From Pontibacter diazotrophicus (lineage in GTDB: Bacteria > Bacteroidota > Bacteroidia > Cytophagales > Hymenobacteraceae), in NCBI RefSeq assembly GCF_003367245.1, contig NZ_QRGR01000042.1, positions 1 to 44,104 on the forward strand: a stretch of DNA of 44,104 nucleotides, written 5' to 3'. Position 1 is the first letter of the stretch; every line of letters starts with the position of its first letter. Position numbers and translations under genes: made by a program. The notes below the pieces were generated by a model. That model was not told where the DNA came from. It made no database searches and worked only from the letters and a program-made list of their open reading frames with translations. This document shows, in pieces, positions 9,000 through 16,552 of this stretch.

Positions 9000-9404
9000 G
9001 TGTAATAATCATTAGTTGAGCTTACACCTATGTAGAATAAAACATCACATCACCGTACAAGTAGACCCTCTTTTAGGATTTATGAACAAAGAACTTGAGT
9101 AAGCCGACTCTCTTACCTATGCTATTTTGCTGACGTAATGGGTTAGACTTTTAATAAGCATACTTACAACAGTATATAAAAAATACTTATACAGTATGTT
9201 AAAAATACTTATAATCATTCTAAGTATCTTTTGCGATTAATGCGAACTATTCACCAAAAACTTTTGTATTTAAATCTCAACACTTCCTGTCTATAGCTAA
9301 ACTTTCAATAAACAGACAAGGTGTATATGTAAACCGATTGATTTAAGCCTGCCTGTACCATAGCTTGTATCTGTGCGCTGTAAGTTGATGCAAACAAAGC
9401 AACG
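9000..9404. other. AT-rich intergenic region
   Basis: No gene is seen. It carries two copies of AAAAATACTTATA (near 9178-9190 and 9202-9214) and related TACTTA words at 9165-9232, which could be regulator sites or simple AT-rich drift upstream of the gene at 9405. Confidence 0.4.
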
Positions 9405-9740
9405 ATGCCTACAGTATTGCATATGCCTGATAGCGGTGGTACAAAGGAAAGATTTAGCATCATAGTTGGAAAACTTTATGCTACCATAGCCATGCATAAG
9501 GCTTCTTTCCCGGAACTGGTTACTATAGAAAGGTTTCTGGACGCACCCCTTCCAGAAGCAGGCAGTGACGAAGTTTATCTGGAAAGGCTTGACGAATTCT
9601 GCTCATACCTTCACCAGCAAAGTGTTAGCTCCTATCTTATTCGCCACCTGCACCACAACCTGTGTGCGGATGTGGATGCATTAAAAAATAACTCCTTTAC
9701 ATTTATTCAGGAAGAGTATTACATCATTCTGCCTAAGTAA
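9405..9740 (+). CDS. Hypothetical protein of the sensory island
   Basis: 111 residues, no recognised domain. It is acidic and helical with no signal peptide or membrane segment (KERFSIIVGKLYATIAMH ... LDEFCSYLHQQSVSSYLIRHLHHNL), so probably cytoplasmic. An ATG start, normal composition and an uninterrupted frame support a real gene. It is followed at 9862 by another tiny gene on the same strand. Its position at the edge of the receiver/H-NOX cluster suggests, but does not show, a link with signalling. Confidence 0.55.
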   Translation: MPTVLHMPDSGGTKERFSIIVGKLYATIAMHKASFPELVTIERFLDAPLPEAGSDEVYLERLDEFCSYLHQQSVSSYLIRHLHHNLCADVDALKNNSFTFIQEEYYIILPK

Positions 9741-9861
9741 TTATACCATTAGTGTAACCTGCCAACCTTGGTACAGGCAGCAAAGTTTTGTCAAAAAATG
9801 CTTAGTGGTGTTCACTGCTAATCTTACTTGTTTAATACATACCACATTCTACTTTTCTACT

Positions 9862-10083
9862 ATGAAAACATTCTTCAAGGTTATGCTTACGCTTTCTCAT
9901 AGTTCGGTAAAGACATGGGTTGCAGTCAAAGCCAGCAGTGAGGGAGAGGCAATTGTTATTGCAGATGACAGATGCATGGACACCCTCTTTTGTATTTGCG
10001 GTGAATCCGTTTGCGAAGTCACAGAAAGAGAGTACTATGCTATACTCACTAATGCAGGAATCAGACAAAAGAAGCAACTTTGA
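9862..10083 (+). CDS. Small hypothetical protein
   Basis: 73 residues (MKTFFKVMLTLSHSSVKTWV...). The reading frame is open from further upstream (9805), but the ATG at 9862 is the better start because it gives a compact product that begins like a folded beta-alpha protein. The extension upstream is low-complexity and Thr/Phe-rich. The C-terminal part contains two Cys (FCICGES) and an acidic helix (VTEREYYAIL). The protein is cytoplasmic and not recognised. It is probably transcribed with the gene ending at 9740, with a 121-base gap. Confidence 0.45.
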   Translation: MKTFFKVMLTLSHSSVKTWVAVKASSEGEAIVIADDRCMDTLFCICGESVCEVTEREYYAILTNAGIRQKKQL

Positions 10084-10180
10084 GCAGAGAGCGTATTACA
10101 TCGGCAGCCAAAGTAAACCATCCATCTGTCTGTTTTTATTTAGACTGTGAATGGTAACCTGTATGATTGTGTAGTGTCTA

Positions 10181-10360
10181 TCACAGGTGATTTAACTCCG
10201 CCAGTCTCTCTTTCAGCTTCTCTTTTGTCGGCTGAAACTCCCTCTGTAAGTCAGGATTATCCCTGCACAAGTAATGAAGGTACAGCAGGCACTGACCTGC
10301 TTCGTTTGCGCTCAGCTTCCCCACATCCAACTTCCTAATATATTCCAGCATGTACGCCAT
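10181..10360 (-). CDS. Tiny helical protein, paralogue of the one at 12946-13170
   Basis: 59 residues: an ATG-started frame MAYMLEYIRKLDVGKLSANE..., then QCLLYLHYL and a charged helix (EKLKERLAELNHL). It is clearly related to the protein at 12946-13170 (MNFLYEHIKKVEVKRLSAFE..., QCLFYLHAL, LKDRLRELRNE): same spacing, same helix pattern. Both lie on the minus strand upstream of, and divergent from, a receiver-only response regulator. The function is unknown; a small regulatory or scaffold partner of the receiver is an inference from the repeated arrangement. Confidence 0.6.
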   Translation of the reverse strand: MAYMLEYIRKLDVGKLSANEAGQCLLYLHYLCRDNPDLQREFQPTKEKLKERLAELNHL

Positions 10361-10378
10361 GATAAGGGATACGGCAAC

Positions 10379-10537
10379 TTACCGCAGGAGGTAAGTAGTA
10401 AACTCTGCCTTTCTTACCCGGAGAAGCTTTTGGCTGTACATGGAACAGTCTATGCCATCACTATCCAGCCAAAGAAAGTCCTTTACATACAGCCCCTTTC
10501 CTTTTACTCCGCAGTGGACTCGAACTATATGGTTTAT
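10379..10537 (-). CDS. Small protein with an ATA at the expected start, or a decayed gene
   Basis: An open frame of about 52 residues on the minus strand (NHIVRVHCGVKGKGLYVKDF, then LWLDSDGIDCSMYSQ, KAEFTTYLLR) ends 18 bases before the ATG of the small gene at 10360, an operon-like spacing. The composition and the alternating beta-strand pattern look like real protein. No ATG, GTG or TTG lies between the upstream in-frame stop and residue about 34; the natural start position (10535-10537) is ATA. It could be a start-codon mutation (ATG to ATA), a frameshift joining the frame upstream (to about 10590), or a rare ATA start. Confidence 0.35.
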   Translation of the reverse strand: MNHIVRVHCGVKGKGLYVKDFLWLDSDGIDCSMYSQKLLRVRKAEFTTYLLR

Positions 10538-10858
10538 GGATAATTATTTGCGGTTTTTGGCTGGATTCACCACAAAAAGTCTCCATAAGCATTAACAGTT
10601 GGTGTAAGGTTACGCTTATCCAGTATCGAAGGGATAAAGCCACAGTTTGTTGAACAGCGATTCTTACCAATTAGAGGTGCAAACGTAGCCTCCATTTTAC
10701 TGACGCAGGGGTGGTGGTTACTTAGCTTATCTCAGAATCATAACCCATTTTGAACAGATAAGCAGGAATGGTCGGAGCAAGATGGGGCTACTTTTGCAAG
10801 CACAGTTATTATTTGTATGTTTATACACTTAGATTAAATTAGCACCTACAGCAGTTGC
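10538..10858. other. Intergenic region upstream of receiver 1
   Basis: No convincing gene. The minus strand has an open frame to about 10670, but its composition is poor; part of it may belong to a frameshifted 5' end of the small ORF at 10379-10537. The last 100 bases before 10859 are AT-rich and probably hold the receiver promoter. Confidence 0.4.
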
Positions 10859-11245
10859 ATGGAATACATCAGAAGAGTGCTAATCATCGATGATGATGCT
10901 ACCAGCGTCTTCCTTACAAAGAGAGTTGTGAGCAACATGTGCGCTGGTGCGGAGATTCAGACAGCGCAAAGTGGTTCGGAAGGTATGAAACTGCTGGTAG
11001 AGGCAAAGAAAAAGAGGCTGCTCCCACAGTTAATCCTTCTAGATATCAACATGCACGATATGAGTGGCTTAACCCTGCTGGAAGAACTTGGGAAGCTCCG
11101 GGTGGTGAACCTGATTGATACGCAAATCGTGCTCCTGACTTCATCTGTGGACCCTCTGCACATTGCCTCAGCCAAAAGACACATGGCGGCAACATACTTG
11201 CCAAAGCCCCTCACCAAGCAAAGCCTACTCGATATTCTTGCCTGA
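10859..11245 (+). CDS. Receiver-only response regulator 1
   Basis: 128 residues forming one CheY-like receiver and nothing else. The acidic pocket is IIDDD (D11-D13), the phospho-acceptor is D62 in LILLDINM, the switch Ser/Thr is in VLLTSS, and the invariant Lys is in YLPKPL. It is similar over its full length to the receiver at 13358-13744, sharing the insert before D62 (LLVEAKKKRLLP against LLKERTEKKLLP) typical of the Bacteroidota Rcp-like group that serves PAS/phytochrome kinases. No output domain, so it should act by protein contact or as a phosphate relay. The orphan kinase at 11816 is the nearest candidate partner. Confidence 0.9.
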   Translation: MEYIRRVLIIDDDATSVFLTKRVVSNMCAGAEIQTAQSGSEGMKLLVEAKKKRLLPQLILLDINMHDMSGLTLLEELGKLRVVNLIDTQIVLLTSSVDPLHIASAKRHMAATYLPKPLTKQSLLDILA

Positions 11246-11815
11246 CGTCAGCCCCGTTAAAATGTGCAAGGCAGGAGGAATTAAAGCCAAGCCTCCTGCT
11301 GACCTCGGTTGGTCTATCATCAAAACACTACGTGGAGTATCACAATACAATATTCCTTATAGAGCGAGAAAAGTATGGGCGCTGCCTTTTCCAGAGGGAT
11401 AGCAAGGGAATAGGAAACCGTTGGTAGTATTTTTTTGCCAGCAGCCAGTCTTCTGCGCTTGCCGAGTCAATGAAAGCTATTATCTTTATTTTTTCCTTGA
11501 ATCCCCGGTTTGACTTACTGCATAGGTTGTCTGTGACAGTCTGCCGGAAAACGCCTCTTACACGACCACCCCAAAACTTCGAAGGCTGGCTTGCCTAAGC
11601 TGCGGGAACAGAACTTCCTGCGTCCAAGTCTGGTCGCTGACGTGAGGGGTGAAGTGAGAATCAATTCTACGCTGCCGGAGATTAGGAAGCAGGGTTTGTG
11701 TGGAGGGCGCATATTAATCGGTTCAAGCCATTTTGCCTGTGCCAGTCATTTATCTATGTAAAAGCATTTTACCCTTGCTACTTTGTGCTTAGGCGTTCAC
11801 CTGTTATCTTTATAC
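11246..11815. other. Intergenic region between receiver 1 and the kinase
   Basis: No convincing gene. An 8-bp stem (GCAGGAGG with CCTCCTGC, about 11270-11298) follows the receiver stop but lacks a T-run. A 46-codon frame starting at about 11262 on + is open but unrecognised. The kinase promoter candidate is at 11782-11812. Confidence 0.4.
11782..11812 (+). promoter_or_regulatory. Candidate Bacteroidota promoter of the histidine kinase
   Basis: TTTG (11782-11785), then 19 bases, then TATCTTTA (11805-11812), close to the phylum's -33/-7 consensus TTTG / TAnnTTTG. The ATG at 11816 would then lie at or within a few bases of the transcription start, which implies a leaderless message or that the match is fortuitous. 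Confidence 0.4.
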
Positions 11816-12901
11816 ATGGAGCAACCACCCAAGAAGTCACGGTCACAAAGAAAGCTTATAGAACTGAACGATGAACTGGAAAATTATTTCAGTAACACAA
11901 TTATACCTCAGCTATTTGTAGATGCGGACATGATACTGCGCAAGTTCACCCCTCCTGCCATGAAGCACTTTAACCTCTCAGCCGAAGACGTGGGCAGACA
12001 CATAGACGATGTGTCCAGCAACATCCGCTTCCCAACCATCATCGAGAACATCGAAGAAGTGATTGAAAGCAGCAAGGACTTGGAGAAGGAAATCCAGACC
12101 ACCGACAAAAGGTGGTACCAGTTGAACATCCTGCCCTACATCGTCCGGAAAGAGAACAGAACCAATGGCGTCATCATCACCTTCATCGACATCAACGACC
12201 GCATCGATATGCTGAGGCGGTATGAGAAACTCAACAAGAGGTATGAAAATATCATTTTCTCCATGTCCCATGACATCAAAGGTCCCCTCTCCAACATCGA
12301 AGGGTTAGTTGATGCATTGAGGGACATGCAGGGAGAGGAAGCCGACACTAAGCCTGTCATGGACATGTTGAGCCAGTCTGTGCGCAACCTGCGCAGCACG
12401 GTTGTGGAACTCTCAGACATAGGGGAGAGCGACACCGACTTCGCCAAGGTGCCAGAGCGGGTGAATTTCGGAAATATGATAGAAGATGCCAAACTCGCCT
12501 TGAAAGACAAAATATATGAAGCAGGGGCACAGATAAAGGCTGAAATAAACGTACCCGAGATAATTTTGTCCCGCAAGAATGTCAGGAGCATCGTCTATAA
12601 CCTTCTGAGCAATGCAGTTAAGTATAGGGCACCTGACAGAGCACCAGATATTTTCATCAAAACCGAGGCGTCAGGTGATTTTATTCTGCTCTCTGTCAGC
12701 GACAACGGGGTGGGCATAGAAGATGATAAGAAGGAGGCGATTTTCGAGCGGCACACCAGACTCAGGAAGGATGTAGAAGGCACGGGGATGGGACTGTTCA
12801 TCGTGAAGAGGCTTGCAGAAGACACAGGGGGGAAGGTTGAGGTGGAGAGCAAACTGGGCGAGGGCACCACCTTTCACGTCTGTCTGAAAGGGCAGCGGTA
12901 A
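11816..12901 (+). CDS. Orphan PAS histidine kinase (CheR-associated PAS type)
   Basis: 361 residues from the ATG at 11816 (MEQPPKKSRSQRKLIELNDE); an upstream TTG at 11783 would add 11 residues of poor quality. A short coiled-coil start is followed by a PAS domain of the kind fused to CheB/CheR proteins (about 25-130: LFVDADMILRKFTPPA ... ITFIDINDR). Then come a HisKA dimerisation helix with the phospho-accepting His152 (FSMSHDIKGPLSNIEG) and a HATPase_c domain with N (IVYNLLSNAVKY), G1 (DNGVGI) and G2 (GTGMGLFIVKRL) boxes. No membrane span, so it is a soluble sensor. Its PAS shows no Cys or His that clearly marks a cofactor. Receivers at 10859 and 13358 flank it, and H-NOX/GAF sensors lie next to the second, so it may take input from them in trans (inference). 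Confidence 0.9.
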   Translation: MEQPPKKSRSQRKLIELNDELENYFSNTIIPQLFVDADMILRKFTPPAMKHFNLSAEDVGRHIDDVSSNIRFPTIIENIEEVIESSKDLEKEIQTTDKRWYQLNILPYIVRKENRTNGVIITFIDINDRIDMLRRYEKLNKRYENIIFSMSHDIKGPLSNIEGLVDALRDMQGEEADTKPVMDMLSQSVRNLRSTVVELSDIGESDTDFAKVPERVNFGNMIEDAKLALKDKIYEAGAQIKAEINVPEIILSRKNVRSIVYNLLSNAVKYRAPDRAPDIFIKTEASGDFILLSVSDNGVGIEDDKKEAIFERHTRLRKDVEGTGMGLFIVKRLAEDTGGKVEVESKLGEGTTFHVCLKGQR

Positions 12902-12945
12902 AGGCAGCGACAGGCACAGAATTCCTGTTCCATCAGGCAGGGCAC

Positions 12946-13170
12946 TTAATCTTCCGCCAGCAACGTATTCGAGTTTCCTCGCACTTTGTCTTTCTCGTTC
13001 CGCAACTCCCGCAGCCTGTCCTTCAACTCCTCCCGGAGCGGCTGGCTTTCACAGTGCAGGTCATGGTCCTCCTTTGTCAGAGCGTGAAGGTAGAACAGGC
13101 ATTGAGCGACTTCAAACGCACTCAGCCGCTTTACCTCTACTTTCTTGATATGTTCATACAAAAAATTCAT
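12946..13170 (-). CDS. Tiny helical protein, paralogue of the one at 10181-10360
   Basis: 74 residues: MNFLYEHIKKVEVKRLSAFE..., QCLFYLHAL, then charged helices (LREELKDRLRELRNEKDKV). The pattern is shared with the 59-residue protein at 10181-10360, including the Q-C-L-x-Y-L-H core. It lies divergent from receiver 2 (13358) with a 187-base gap that also carries one copy of the 17-bp repeat. Convergent with the kinase gene, from whose stop it is separated by 44 bases. Probably cytoplasmic; function unknown. Confidence 0.65.
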   Translation of the reverse strand: MNFLYEHIKKVEVKRLSAFEVAQCLFYLHALTKEDHDLHCESQPLREELKDRLRELRNEKDKVRGNSNTLLAED

Positions 13171-13252
13171 CTACAAAATTACGGCACTTGCCCTTTTATT
13201 GCTGCCGGATTAATAATGAACGTCATGGAGTAAAATACTGAGAATGCAGGTG

Positions 13253-13269
13253 CTACTACTTAAATTGAA
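13253..13269 (+). repeat. 17-bp exact repeat, copy 1 (upstream of receiver 2)
   Basis: CTACTACTTAAATTGAA occurs here, 88 bases before the receiver start at 13358, and again at 15137-15153, about 140 bases before the next plus-strand gene (15292). Exact identity of 17 bases in a shared position upstream of plus-strand genes of the same island suggests a shared regulatory site or the trace of duplication. Confidence 0.5.
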
Positions 13270-13357
13270 CAATTCTCAGGTCAGAAAACATCTACTTTGT
13301 CTACTTTCCGTTGCGAGGGAAGGGAGAAGAGGTGCCGGGGGAAAGATGATTTGAGGC

Positions 13358-13744
13358 ATGAAGGTGATTTCAAGAATATTACTGGTCGATGATGACGCAG
13401 TCTATTTATACATCACGCAGCGGTTGCTCAGGCAACTGTGGGCGGTGGTGGAGGTACAAACCGCTGCGAACGGGGAGGATGCCTTGAAACTGTTGAAGGA
13501 GAGGACTGAAAAAAAGCTGTTGCCGGAACTTATCATCTCCGATATTGAGATGCCTGTTATGAATGGACTCACTTTCATGGAAGAACTGCATAGACTGAAC
13601 CTTGTCGACTTCAACAGCACGAAGCTTGTACTCAATAGCAGTAGCCTGATTTACAAAAGTGTAGACAGGGCAGGCGTGGATTCGGCAGTGACCTTCTTCT
13701 CCAAGCCGCTCACGAGGGAGAAACTGCTCAGAATTATAGACTGA
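13358..13744 (+). CDS. Receiver-only response regulator 2
   Basis: 128 residues, one CheY-like receiver with the acidic pocket LLVDDD (D11-D13), phospho-acceptor D62 (IISDIEM), the Ser of VLNSSSL, and the Lys of FFSKPL. Same length as receiver 1 with collinear motifs, so the two are paralogues. The differences (LLDINM against IISDIEM, TSS against NSS) leave all catalytic residues in place. No output domain. It converges with the H-NOX gene ending at 13792, with a 47-base gap. A cognate kinase is not adjacent on the same strand; the kinase at 11816 is the best candidate. Confidence 0.9.
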   Translation: MKVISRILLVDDDAVYLYITQRLLRQLWAVVEVQTAANGEDALKLLKERTEKKLLPELIISDIEMPVMNGLTFMEELHRLNLVDFNSTKLVLNSSSLIYKSVDRAGVDSAVTFFSKPLTREKLLRIID

Positions 13745-13791
13745 GGTGCAGGAAAAGCTACTTTCTGATGTTTTGCTATCACGCCCCTTCA

Positions 13792-14364
13792 TTACGATAG
13801 AAAGTCCACCCTTATCTGGACTCTTTCCTTTTCTACTGGCGTCAGGAGCGTGACTTCTACCTTATCGTCTTCGTCATAGTATTTGGCGAGTCCCTTGATA
13901 GCACCAACGGCAAAAGTCGCCATTTTTCGTTTGGAGTGGTAGTCCACTATTAACTGCGTATCGCCTTTCTTTGTCACCAGTAGCATTGGCGGGCTTTTCC
14001 GATTGTTCTTCTCCCTTACGGCAGCGTGCATACCCGCTACCGTGTTGAGTAGCATATCATAGGTGTTCCATTCCGGGCGCAGATACCTTTTGTACATTAG
14101 CAGTAGGTCAGGCACCAAGAACTCCCCGAACCGTTCCAACAGTTGGTGCAGCGGTATTCCTGTGCGTTCAGATGCTTTCGCCATAAGGGAAAAGAGTTCA
14201 CTGGTGGGGTACATCTCCTGCATCTGGTAGGAAGCATGCTCTATGCCTGCCGCTTTAAGTAATTTCGCCCAAGTGCTGTCATCATACAAACTCTCCACAT
14301 AGCGTTTGCACAGCACGAAAATAGTGCCGTGCATCTGGTCTTCATATGAAAAGTTGTCTCCCAT
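13792..14364 (-). CDS. Stand-alone heme-NO-binding (H-NOX) protein 1
   Basis: 190 residues, the full length of an H-NOX domain. The family's N-terminal MxG start appears at residue 11 (MHGTIFVLCKRYVE), so there is a 10-residue extension; the second paralogue has an extension of the same length, so it is probably real. The proximal heme ligand is H113 (AGMHAAVRE), and the heme propionate motif YxSxR is Y142-x-S144-x-R146 (VDYHSKRKM), followed by the usual FAVGAIKGLAKYY helix. It is therefore predicted to bind heme and sense NO or O2; a distal-pocket Tyr was not assigned by eye. It is encoded 26 bases downstream of the GAF gene on the same strand, so the two are likely co-transcribed. Confidence 0.85.
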   Translation of the reverse strand: MGDNFSYEDQMHGTIFVLCKRYVESLYDDSTWAKLLKAAGIEHASYQMQEMYPTSELFSLMAKASERTGIPLHQLLERFGEFLVPDLLLMYKRYLRPEWNTYDMLLNTVAGMHAAVREKNNRKSPPMLLVTKKGDTQLIVDYHSKRKMATFAVGAIKGLAKYYDEDDKVEVTLLTPVEKERVQIRVDFLS

Positions 14365-14390
14365 TGGGGTAATAATTCACTGTTGCCGCT

Positions 14391-14894
14391 TTACTTTTTC
14401 TCTATTTCATCCATCACGGCAGATGCGAGAGTTTCCAGCATCTTCTGGTCAGACGCAGAAAACTCCCTCGGCTTCTTGTCCACAATGCAGACAGCCCCGA
14501 TGTTATAGCCATCAGTCGTGGTCAAGGGTGCCGCAGCGTAAAACCTAAGACCGAAATCACCAGTCACCAGAGGGTTCGCCAGTAGGCAGGGTTCATTCAG
14601 GGTGTTCTCGAAAACGGTGACATCAGACCGTAGCACGGCAAGGGAACAGAGGCTTACATCTCTTCTCACCTCTTTTGTGCTGCCCATGCCAACCCCGGCT
14701 TTTGTTACGACATAGTCCTTTACCACGAAATTCACCAGCGCAATAGGCACACCGAACATGCGGGAGGCAACGGCTGCGATATGCTTGAAGGTGCCGTTCT
14801 CTTCATAGGTGTCTAAAATGTTCAGGCTGCGCAGCTTTGCCAGCCGTTGCTCTTCATTTTGGGGGATGATAGGCTTGCCTAAAGAGTTTTCCAT
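14391..14894 (-). CDS. GAF-domain sensor protein
   Basis: 167 residues, almost all one GAF domain: the N-terminal ENGTFKHIAAVASRMFGVPI helix and strand, SLCSLAVLRSDVTVFENTL, DFGLRFYAAAPLTTTDGYNIGAVCIVD, then a terminal helix (DQKMLETLASAVMDEIEKK). This is the layout of small-molecule-binding GAF domains of the type in bacterial kinases (RFYAGAPL...G...GTLCV). A Cys in the LCSLAV segment is at the usual position in bilin-type and other GAFs, but that is not evidence of a bilin. No output domain is attached. It lies upstream of H-NOX 1 in a two-gene operon, so the pair probably works in one pathway, perhaps feeding the PAS kinase nearby. Confidence 0.85.
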   Translation of the reverse strand: MENSLGKPIIPQNEEQRLAKLRSLNILDTYEENGTFKHIAAVASRMFGVPIALVNFVVKDYVVTKAGVGMGSTKEVRRDVSLCSLAVLRSDVTVFENTLNEPCLLANPLVTGDFGLRFYAAAPLTTTDGYNIGAVCIVDKKPREFSASDQKMLETLASAVMDEIEKK

Positions 14895-15291
14895 GGTCGC
14901 AGTTTTTGATTCGGACCAGCTTTGAAGCTGGAAACGGTGCTTATAGCGGCTAATCCTTGGGTGCTACCTGACAGTAACTCGCTCAGTCATCCAGAGAACC
15001 TCGGATATGTGATAAAGTCTCAGCAGCACCTATTCGGCTCAGTTTGCCGATAACCTGCTTACAAACAACCCTTTGATGTAGTTGTTCATAAATGCCAATG
15101 TAAATCTACGGTAGTTATTCATGGCTTTCAGCGGGACTACTACTTAAATTGAATCCGAATAAGTACTTAATTCTTTTTTTAGAAAATTCATAAACTTCCT
15201 CGACACAATAAACAGTCGAGTTGCCCCTCTCGTTCTGCAAGAAGATGATACTCACTGCAATGTTTAGCGGCAGGAAAGAATGTGTTGCGCT
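14895..15291. other. Intergenic region between divergent genes
   Basis: No gene is seen. It separates the minus-strand GAF operon from the plus-strand 15292 gene. It contains the second 17-bp repeat (15137-15153) and another TACTTAATTC word at about 15164. Promoters for both directions are expected here but cannot be placed with confidence. Confidence 0.4.
15137..15153 (+). repeat. 17-bp exact repeat, copy 2
   Basis: Identical to 13253-13269. It sits in the intergenic region between the GAF gene and the frameshifted gene at 15292-15689. Confidence 0.5.
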
Positions 15292-15689
15292 ATGAGAATG
15301 TTTACAAAGAAGAACTTTTTTGATGAATGCACGCTCTTCATGAGGGAGTGGGTAAAGCTTTTGTCTGAAAACAAGCTGGATGAAGCCTGTGATATGTTAG
15401 ATGAACCAGAGGACAATGGCAGAAGTGTCTTTTGGATGCCGAAACCATGACAGAGGCACTTTTAGAGTACTCCGGACAAAGGCGGATGCCTTCCATTAGC
15501 GACCCTTACCGGATGGACTTGGAAAAGGAGAGAATATGCTTCATTGGGTATGACGATGGTAGCTACGCTGTCGACTATGACATCCCCATTGATGGTGAAT
15601 GGACAGATTTGACAGCACAACTCACATTCAAAAAACATCCCTCCGGATTGTATTTAGCCTTGTTAGAAGGTTTGTCTGTGTTGAAGTAG
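15292..15689 (+). pseudogene. Small conserved-looking gene broken by a one-base frameshift
   Basis: The frame from the ATG at 15292 gives MRMFTKKNFFDECTLFMREW... to SVFWMPKP and stops at 15450. The overlapping frame continues from ..TMTEALLEYSGQRRMPSISD, IGYDDGSYAVDYDIPIDGEW, to a stop at 15689. Adding one A in the AAA run near 15442 joins them smoothly (WMPK-TMTEALLEY) into one protein of about 132 residues. The joined product resembles small cytoplasmic proteins of unknown function with an IDGEWTDLTAQ motif. It is either a recent pseudogene or a sequencing error in a homopolymer. Confidence 0.55.
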
Positions 15690-15907
15690 GGGCAGAAGCC
15701 TTGCCTTACTGCTGTTCTTCAATTTCCCTCGTGCTGCATATCTCCTGCACTGCCTGCATCGGTACGCCATCTGTTTCAATTTAGCTTCGAGCCGAGGTCA
15801 GGATGGCGGGACGGAGAAGCTTATTTGCCAGCACACTTGATAGCAGAGGTTCCGGTGTGATGAATTTTTGAAAGCAGCGGATTCGTTGTTTGTTCTATAG
15901 GAGAATG

Positions 15908-16480
15908 TTATGGCAGAAAGTCTACCTTTACTTGAACGTCTTCCTCGCCCGCTGGCGTCAGGAGCGTTACCTCTACCTTGTCGCTTTCGTCAAAGTGCTT
16001 AGCGATGCCTCTTACGATTCCTACCGCTACTCCCCCCATCCTGCGCTTGGAATGGTAATCTATAAGCAACTGCCTGTCGCTTATCTTTGTGACCAGCAGT
16101 ATGGGTGGCGTAGTCCGGCTGTCCTCTTTCCTGACGGCAGCGTGCATAGCCGTTTCCGTGTTGAGCAGCATGTCGTAAGTGCGCCACTCCGGGCGAACGT
16201 ACTTTTTATATATCAGGAGCAAATCTGGCACCAAGGACTCTCCGAACTGTTCCATCAGTTCGTGCGGTGGAATCCCCATCAGTTCAGAGGCTTTGCCTAC
16301 AATGGCGAAGATTTCACTGGTGGGGTACATCTCGTTCATCTGGTAAGGCGCATGTTTTACACCTGCTGCTTCACGTAGATTCACCCACGTGCTATAACCA
16401 TATAAGCTTTCCACGAAGCGTTTGAGCAAGACGAAAATAGAGCCGTGCATCCTGTCTTCGTGGGTAATGTTGTTCTTCAT
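15908..16480 (-). CDS. Stand-alone heme-NO-binding (H-NOX) protein 2
   Basis: 190 residues, collinear without gaps with the H-NOX at 13792-14364. MHGSIFVLLKRFVE starts at residue 11, the proximal His is H113 (TAMHAAVRK), and YxSxR is Y142-S144-R146 (IDYHSKRRM). The C-terminal regulatory part (ESDKVEVTLLTPAGEEDVQVKVDFLP) also matches, with changes at the acidic positions. Both paralogues keep every heme residue that can be seen, so both should bind heme. Differences cluster at residues 30-45 and 60-90, where the distal pocket lies, so ligand preference may differ (inference). It lies upstream of nothing on the same strand, with a STAS-like gene 72 bases upstream of its start. Confidence 0.85.
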   Translation of the reverse strand: MKNNITHEDRMHGSIFVLLKRFVESLYGYSTWVNLREAAGVKHAPYQMNEMYPTSEIFAIVGKASELMGIPPHELMEQFGESLVPDLLLIYKKYVRPEWRTYDMLLNTETAMHAAVRKEDSRTTPPILLVTKISDRQLLIDYHSKRRMGGVAVGIVRGIAKHFDESDKVEVTLLTPAGEEDVQVKVDFLP

Positions 16481-16552
16481 ATACTATCCTTTGCAGCTAC
16501 ATGAAAAAGGTAGCAACACGCAAGATAAGAATAATGTAGGCAAAAGAGGGCA

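Noticed and set aside
9160..9232. Clustered TACTTATA words as a possible CRISPR-like or iteron array
   Set aside because: Units are too short and irregular, with no constant spacer length.
10461..10670. 69-codon frame on the minus strand
   Set aside because: Poor composition; its downstream half overlaps the better-looking small frame at 10379-10537 in another frame.
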